Assembly: GCF_965219715.1 (NCBI RefSeq) | Contig: NZ_OZ244785.1 | Location: 4,216,001-4,280,000, forward strand | DNA: 64,000 nt | Origin: Bacterioplanoides sp965219715 | GTDB taxonomy: Bacteria; Pseudomonadota; Gammaproteobacteria; Pseudomonadales; Oceanobacteraceae | Direction: 5' to 3' | Shown: in pieces, positions 59,792-64,000 of the stretch | How the letters are laid out: every line of letters starts with the position of its first letter | Numbering within the stretch: the first letter of the stretch is position 1 | Position numbers and translations under genes: made by a program | Notes under the pieces: generated by a model | The model's database searches: none | What the model was told of the DNA's origin: nothing | The model's input: only the letters and a program-made list of their open reading frames with translations

Positions 59792-60445
59792 ATGCGCGTA
59801 ATTCTGTTGGGTGCGCCAGGTGCTGGTAAAGGTACTCAGGCACAGTTCATTTGTGAAAAGTTTGAAATCCCACAGATTTCAACCGGCGATATGCTGCGTG
59901 CTGCTGTAAAGGCAGGCAGTGAATTAGGTCTGAAAGTAAAAGAAATCATGGAAACCGGTGGCCTGGTATCTGATGAAATTATTATCGACCTGGTAAAAGA
60001 TCGTATTCAGCAGGACGATTGCGGCAATGGTTTCCTGTTTGATGGTTTCCCACGCACCATTCCACAGGCTCAGGCATTATTAGATGCGGGTGTTGATATC
60101 GACGCTGTGCTGGAAATTGATGTTGCTGACGAAGAAATTGTTAAGCGTCTTGGTGGTCGTCGTGTTCACCCAGGTTCTGGCCGTGTATACCATGTTGTTT
60201 ACAATCCACCAAAAGTGGAAGGTAAAGATGATGAAACCGGTGAAGAACTGATCCAGCGTGATGATGATCAGGAAGAGACGATCCGTAAGCGTCTGTCTAT
60301 CTACCACGAGCAAACAGCACCACTGGTTAGCTTCTATAAAGATCTGCAGGCGGAAAAAGGCGATGCAGCTCCGAAATACAGCCACGTACCTGGTGTGGGT
60401 TCGCTGGAAGAAATTACTGCATCTGTGATGGCAGCGTTAAGCTAA
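59792..60445 (+). CDS. adk: Adenylate kinase
   Basis: A 217-residue long-form adenylate kinase: P-loop GAPGAGKGTQ, the AMP-binding ISTGDMLRAAV, LFDGFPRTIPQA and the LID domain (GGRRVHPGSGRVYHVVYNPP) without zinc Cys residues. ATP + AMP gives 2 ADP. The ATG at 59792 has TAAGGAG eight bases upstream; the TTG at 59786 is less likely. A strong terminator follows. Confidence 0.97.
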   Translation: MRVILLGAPGAGKGTQAQFICEKFEIPQISTGDMLRAAVKAGSELGLKVKEIMETGGLVSDEIIIDLVKDRIQQDDCGNGFLFDGFPRTIPQAQALLDAGVDIDAVLEIDVADEEIVKRLGGRRVHPGSGRVYHVVYNPPKVEGKDDETGEELIQRDDDQEETIRKRLSIYHEQTAPLVSFYKDLQAEKGDAAPKYSHVPGVGSLEEITASVMAALS

Positions 60446-60461
60446 ATTCATACATGTGTTT

Positions 60462-60489
60462 AAAAAAGGGCCTTTATGGCCCTTTTTTT
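60462..60489 (+). terminator. Terminator after adk
   Basis: A6-GGGCC / GGCCC-T8 stem with loop TTTAT. Confidence 0.93.
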
Positions 60490-61088
60490 TGCTTTGGAGT
60501 TTCCTTCATTGGCAGTCATCAGCAAATCTTTATCATTCATCTGATCGCTCAGGTCTGAATCCGATATCACAAAAATGTGTAAAAGATTTCATATAGATAA
60601 CGGCACTTCACCGTAAGAAGGTGTAAGTATAATTACGAGGTAACAACCAATACGACGATTATCCGAATGTTGCTTCGGATATTATTCGTTAGCTGTCAGT
60701 TTTTTGGAGTTCATGAATAATTACTTAATCAGTGTTTAGTCTGGCTGGCTTGCCCGGTTCGCAGAATAGCCAAAGCGTCTGCTGGCATTGATATATCGTC
60801 AGAATATTAAAAAACAACAACGGTTATTTCTGTCATTGAGTGCAATCGCAACAACTCAGGGTAATGAAAGGAATATTGTTTTTTTACGCCATATCTTTAC
60901 CGGCTACATCGGCTATTTATGGAAATGAGGCAATATTTTTATAAAAACGGGCAAAATATACGTTTTTTGATCATATTTTTTTGGTTTTTCAAAATAAAAA
61001 TACTATTATTGCTTCGAATAGTTATTGTACAGCTGATTACTGTACCTACTACGATTTCTGATCAGGCAAAATAAATCGAGGACTAACC
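60490..61088. other. AT-rich intergenic region with A-tracts
   Basis: A gap of about 600 bp with no clear gene. Several A/T tracts occur within the last 200 bases (TTTTTTGATCATATTTTTTTGG and similar), which suggests bent DNA upstream of the AT-hook protein gene. A GAGGACTAACC ribosome region precedes the next start. A 26-codon frame at 60864-60944 is present but weakly supported. Confidence 0.5.
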
Positions 61089-62009
61089 ATGGCACGACCA
61101 AAGAAAGCTCCTGCGAAACGCGGACGTAAGCCAGCTGCAAAAAAAGCTGAAGCACCAGCTTTGCCAAAAGCAGTTGTAGCGGCCACTAAGGCTGTTGAAA
61201 AAGCAACTAAAGCGGTTGCAGCTCAACAAACCAAAGTAGAAGCGGCTGAAAAGAAAGCTGCTGCAGCGAAAACCAAAGCAACTGCTGCTAAAGCAACTGC
61301 TGCGGCAAAACGTGCAGCAACTTCTGCAAATGCAAAAGTAAAAGCTGAAAAAGCAAAACTGCAAACTGTTAAAGCGGCACTGCGTGAAGCTAACACTGCG
61401 CTGAAAGTTGCTGAAATTGAAGCGAAAGCTGAAGCAACAGCGGCAGCTGCAAAAGAAGCGGCGGCAGCATTCGAAGCGTCTCTGGCTGCTAAAGCAGATG
61501 CAGATCTGGCTAAAGCCGTTGCGGATTTCGAGAAGAAATGGCGTAAAGCACGTGCTAAGCAAGATGCTGCAAAAGTAAAAGCTCGCGCTAAGAAAGAAGA
61601 TGCAAAAGCTAAAACAGCGGCTAAAAAGCTGAAAGCCAAAGCGGCAGCAGCGGAAAAAGCAGCTAAGCCAAAAGCAAAGCCAGGCCGTCCAGCGAAAGCT
61701 AAGCCAGCTGCAGCTAAAGACGCAGCTCCTAAGCGTCGTGGTCGTCCACCAAAAGCAGCAGCTGCGGCTCCTGCAAAAGATGCGGCTCCTAAGCGTCGTG
61801 GTCGTCCGCCAAAGGCTGCTGAAGCTGCACCAGCAAAAGAAGCAGCTCCAAAGCGTCGTGGTCGTCCAGCTAAAGCTAAGGCTGCAGCTCCTGCAAAAGA
61901 TGCGGCCCCTAAGCGTCGCGGTCGTCCACCTAAAGCTGCTGCAGCTGCACCAGCTAAAGACGCAGCTCCTAAGCGTCGTGGTCGTCCACCAAAAGCGGCA
62001 GCTAAGTAA
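61089..62009 (+). CDS. AlgP/histone H1-like AT-hook DNA-binding protein
   Basis: A 306-residue Lys/Ala/Pro-rich protein. An N-terminal KRGRKPAAKK is followed by a long Ala/Lys/Glu helix (about residues 25-200) and then five near-identical 20-residue units, each with an AT-hook core KRRGRPPKA, preceded by a PGRP variant. AT-hooks insert Arg-Gly-Arg in the minor groove of AT-rich DNA. This layout resembles the AlgP/Hp1 histone-like regulators of Pseudomonas. GAGG lies 10 bases before the ATG. It likely shapes nucleoid or promoter DNA, perhaps its own AT-rich upstream region; that is inference. Confidence 0.85.
   Translation: MARPKKAPAKRGRKPAAKKAEAPALPKAVVAATKAVEKATKAVAAQQTKVEAAEKKAAAAKTKATAAKATAAAKRAATSANAKVKAEKAKLQTVKAALREANTALKVAEIEAKAEATAAAAKEAAAAFEASLAAKADADLAKAVADFEKKWRKARAKQDAAKVKARAKKEDAKAKTAAKKLKAKAAAAEKAAKPKAKPGRPAKAKPAAAKDAAPKRRGRPPKAAAAAPAKDAAPKRRGRPPKAAEAAPAKEAAPKRRGRPAKAKAAAPAKDAAPKRRGRPPKAAAAAPAKDAAPKRRGRPPKAAAK
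61714..62006 (+). repeat. 60-bp tandem repeats encoding AT-hooks
   Basis: Five units with an exact 60-bp period, each encoding APKRRGRPPKA plus an Ala/Pro/Lys spacer. DNA identity is high, including synonymous positions (cgtcgtggtcgtcc repeats every 60 bases), so the number of units may vary by slippage or recombination. Confidence 0.9.
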
Positions 62010-62024
62010 TAGCATCCGTTATAA

Positions 62025-62051
62025 AAAAAACCCGGCTCGCCGGGTTTTTTT
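62025..62051 (+). terminator. Terminator after the AT-hook gene
   Basis: A-run, CCCGG / CCGGG stem, T-run of seven: a compact rho-independent terminator. Confidence 0.85.
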
Positions 62052-62139
62052 ATGCCTGCCAGTTAACAACTTCCTGTCACCGCGTATGAGTCGCTATGAT
62101 ATAATCGCGCCGCTTTTTACACCTGAGACTGCCTTAGTT

Positions 62140-62850
62140 ATGACAAACATTCTGATTCTGGATGCCTCTTCCAGTTTGTGTTCGGTATCTTTGTTAAGTT
62201 CCGGGCAAGCACACCATTTATGTGAAGATCAGCCACGCAGACATGCTCAGCGTTTATTGCCGATGGTTGATGAAATTCTCAAAGCCGCTGCGGTTAATAA
62301 ATCTGAGCTCAATGGTATTGCTTATGGTCGTGGTCCAGGCTCTTTTACCGGCATTCGTATCGCAGCTTCGGTTATGCAAGGCATTGCTCTGGCATTAAAT
62401 CTGCCGGTTTATGGTGTGTCATCGCTTCAGGCGATTGCCCAACAGTTGGTTCAGCAGCATGCATTGAATCCAGGGCAGGAAATTGCGGCCATTATGGATG
62501 CTCATATGGGGGAAGTGTTTTGGGGGATTTTCCGGTTGCAGGAAAATGGCCTGGTGACACTTCAGGGCCAGGAGCAAGTGGCTACTCCTGACCGTTGCAT
62601 TGAGCAACTGGCTGAATTTAATGGGGTATTTGCCGGAGACGGGCTCACGCTTGAGGCATTAGAAGGGCAGTTTCCGGATGAGAGAAGTTTTGCCGATGTT
62701 TTACCCAAAACCGAATATATGACATCGCTGGTAGCTGATGCCTGGGACAAGGGTCAGTTTGGCAATGAAGAGCAACATGCACCGGTCTATTTGCGTGATT
62801 CCGTTGCCTGGAAAAAACTCGACGAACAACCAAGTTTATTAAAACGTTAA
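62140..62850 (+). CDS. tsaB: tRNA threonylcarbamoyladenosine factor TsaB
   Basis: A 236-residue ASKHA-fold protein, partner of TsaD in making t6A37 on ANN-reading tRNAs. Landmarks: LILDASSSLCSVSLL, RRHAQRLLPMVDEIL, GIAYGRGPGSFTGIRI and IMDAHMGEVFWGIF. It sits directly ahead of uppP. The start codon is the ATG that gives MTNILILDAS; the frame is open upstream but that part is out-of-frame repeat sequence of the AT-hook gene. Confidence 0.93.
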   Translation: MTNILILDASSSLCSVSLLSSGQAHHLCEDQPRRHAQRLLPMVDEILKAAAVNKSELNGIAYGRGPGSFTGIRIAASVMQGIALALNLPVYGVSSLQAIAQQLVQQHALNPGQEIAAIMDAHMGEVFWGIFRLQENGLVTLQGQEQVATPDRCIEQLAEFNGVFAGDGLTLEALEGQFPDERSFADVLPKTEYMTSLVADAWDKGQFGNEEQHAPVYLRDSVAWKKLDEQPSLLKR

Positions 62851-62876
62851 GGGCTCACGCCTGTTAGGGAACAACT

Positions 62877-63674
62877 GTGGATCTGATTGAAATTATCGTT
62901 CTGGCACTATTGCAGGGACTCACCGAATTTTTACCTATTTCCAGCTCGGCTCATCTGATTTTACCGTCGCGTATGTTCGGTTGGGATGATCAGGGGCTGG
63001 CATTTGATGTTGCCGTTCATGTCGGCACTCTGGCGGCGGTCATTTTGTATTTCCGTCGTGATATTGAAGTACTGGCACTGAACTGGATGAAAACCGGATT
63101 TACGCCAACTCCGAATACTGAAGCGAAACTTGCCTGGTATGTGGTTGTTGCAACCATTCCTGCTGGCCTGGCCGGGTTATTACTGGATGACTGGATTGAA
63201 GCAAATCTGCGTTCAACGGCGGTAATTGCCGCTGCAACCATCGGTTTTGGTTTGTTGCTGGGCTTTGCTGATAAAAGCCGCAAAGATGGCATCACTCTGA
63301 CTCATATGACGTTGATGATGGCCCTGATTATTGGTCTTGCGCAGGCATTGGCTTTAATTCCCGGTACTTCCCGTTCGGGTATTACTATTACAGCGGCTTT
63401 ATTGGTTGGCTTACATCGGGTTGAAGCGGCGCGCTTCTCATTTTTATTGTCTATTCCTTTGATTCTGGCGGCGGGCGGCTTAAAAACACTGGAACTGGCA
63501 AATTCATTATTGCCGGTGGATTGGACATCCTTGGCTCTTGGGGCAGGCTTATCTGCGATCAGCGCCTGGGTTTGTATCTATTACTTCCTCGCCTTTATTA
63601 ACAAAATCGGCATGATGCCATTTGTGATTTATCGTCTGATTCTGGGCGGGATTTTATTACTTTTCTTTATCTGA
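62877..63674 (+). CDS. uppP: Undecaprenyl-diphosphatase UppP (BacA)
   Basis: A 265-residue inner-membrane enzyme recycling the lipid carrier C55-PP. Both conserved motifs are present: GLTEFLPISSSAHL and IPGTSRSGITI with the catalytic Ser/Arg/Glu/His set. About eight helices. The start is GTG with AGGGA six bases upstream. It follows tsaB by 26 bases. Confidence 0.94.
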   Translation: MDLIEIIVLALLQGLTEFLPISSSAHLILPSRMFGWDDQGLAFDVAVHVGTLAAVILYFRRDIEVLALNWMKTGFTPTPNTEAKLAWYVVVATIPAGLAGLLLDDWIEANLRSTAVIAAATIGFGLLLGFADKSRKDGITLTHMTLMMALIIGLAQALALIPGTSRSGITITAALLVGLHRVEAARFSFLLSIPLILAAGGLKTLELANSLLPVDWTSLALGAGLSAISAWVCIYYFLAFINKIGMMPFVIYRLILGGILLLFFI

Positions 63675-63683
63675 TCGTTATCT

Positions 63684-64000
63684 ATGGCTGAATTGATCTG
63701 TCTGGACAATGCATTAAAAGACGAAGCGCTGGCACTATGCCAGCGTTTTGCTTTGACGCTGGCGCCGAAATCGTTGTTACAAAGTGATGGCTTTCATCTG
63801 TGTCTCGACTTTACTGGTTTGAGTCTGCAGCAGGGTGGTGTTAAGCCCGGGAAAAAACGTACTCAGGTGCAGGTCGATTTTTCACAGGGGGCGGTTGCCC
63901 ATCGAAGAAAGTTTGGTGGTGGCCAGGGGCAGGATATTGCCAAGGCGATTGGCGTAACGGTTTATAAGCCCAGCGTTATCGATGCAACGGCGGGCCTTGG
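63684..64000 (+). CDS. rsmJ: 16S rRNA m2G1516 methyltransferase RsmJ, N-terminal part
   Basis: The first 105 codons of a gene running off the window. The segments VQVDFSQGAVAHRRKFGGGQ and QDIAKAIGVTVYKPSVIDAT, leading into AGLG (the start of the SAM-binding motif), match RsmJ/YhiQ. It starts nine bases after uppP. I saw no strong ribosome site. Confidence 0.88.
   Translation, partial: MAELICLDNALKDEALALCQRFALTLAPKSLLQSDGFHLCLDFTGLSLQQGGVKPGKKRTQVQVDFSQGAVAHRRKFGGGQGQDIAKAIGVTVYKPSVIDATAGL

Noticed and set aside
60864..60944. 26-codon hydrophobic frame in the adk-AT-hook gap
   Set aside because: The ribosome site is only three bases away and there is no operon context; chance frame cannot be excluded.
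61714..62006. 60-bp repeats considered as a CRISPR array
   Set aside because: There are no repeat/spacer alternations; the whole unit is repeated and encodes AT-hooks.
61083..62015. 310-codon antisense frame covering the whole AT-hook gene, Cys/Phe/Ser-rich
   Set aside because: It is a by-product of the repetitive Ala/Lys codons on the plus strand. Its composition is not protein-like, and the plus-strand product has clear AT-hook motifs and a ribosome site.

Overview
The window looks like chromosomal DNA of a free-living, motile, Na+-using marine gammaproteobacterium. Gene content and several Pseudomonas-like neighbourhoods (crp-osmC-speD; rnt-pyrC-motY-argG; a short LOV gene beside a MerR regulator) point to the Oceanospirillales or a relative such as Thalassolituus, Oleispira or Oceanobacter. 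That placement is an inference from gene content. Almost all of it is ordinary core genome. I saw no rRNA, tRNA, insertion sequence, prophage or CRISPR array. It opens inside fliD and ends inside rsmJ.

Layout. 1-9.5 kb: end of fliD, a DUF2057 gene, then a C4-dicarboxylate-type TRAP locus. In that locus dctP plus a porin run leftward and a DctB/DctD-like two-component pair plus dctQM run rightward, with sigma-54-type promoters in front of both dctP and dctQM. 9.8-16.5 kb: fbp, then mpl-ubiX-(membrane protein), and a very large secreted protein built of thrombospondin-type-3 calcium-binding repeats. 16.5-21.5 kb: an HD-GYP response regulator, crp/vfr, osmC, speD and an MFS transporter. 21.4-26.9 kb: an operon of merR, rsmC, a TonB receptor and a tiny membrane protein, divergent from a short LOV blue-light receptor; then ppa. 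27-32 kb: a TonB receptor, a periplasmic binding protein and a hybrid histidine kinase in one row. 32-36 kb: tatD-like, acyltransferase, and an alkylation-repair pair (Ada-AlkA fusion, Ogt). 36-38.4 kb: a DAHP synthase behind a 0.6-kb leader with two aromatic-rich leader peptides and an attenuator, then a phospholipid-scramblase-like gene. 38.4-43.3 kb: dusC and the sodium-pumping oxaloacetate decarboxylase oadGAB. 43.3-54 kb: dnaE-tilS and two small exported proteins, yacL-rnt-pyrC, motY behind a FliA-type promoter, and argG. 54-64 kb: a secreted M12-type metalloprotease with a GlyGly-CTERM-like tail and a lipoprotein, ppc, adk, an AT-hook/AlgP-like DNA-binding protein with 60-bp repeats, tsaB, uppP, and the start of rsmJ.

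How parts work together. Organic-acid metabolism recurs: the TRAP uptake system, PEP carboxylase and the Na+-pumping oxaloacetate decarboxylase all handle C4 acids, and the TRAP system, Oad and MotY-type motor fit a sodium economy. Sensing is rich: DctB/DctD, the TonB receptor/hybrid-kinase row, LOV/MerR light sensing, HD-GYP and CRP.

The observations most worth checking are the tandem leader-peptide region before the DAHP synthase, the LOV/MerR light-response pair whose MerR protein lacks the B12-ligand signature, the TonB receptor-binding protein-hybrid kinase operon, and the bacterial scramblase homologue. All identifications were made by reading the sequence against remembered family motifs; no database search was run.
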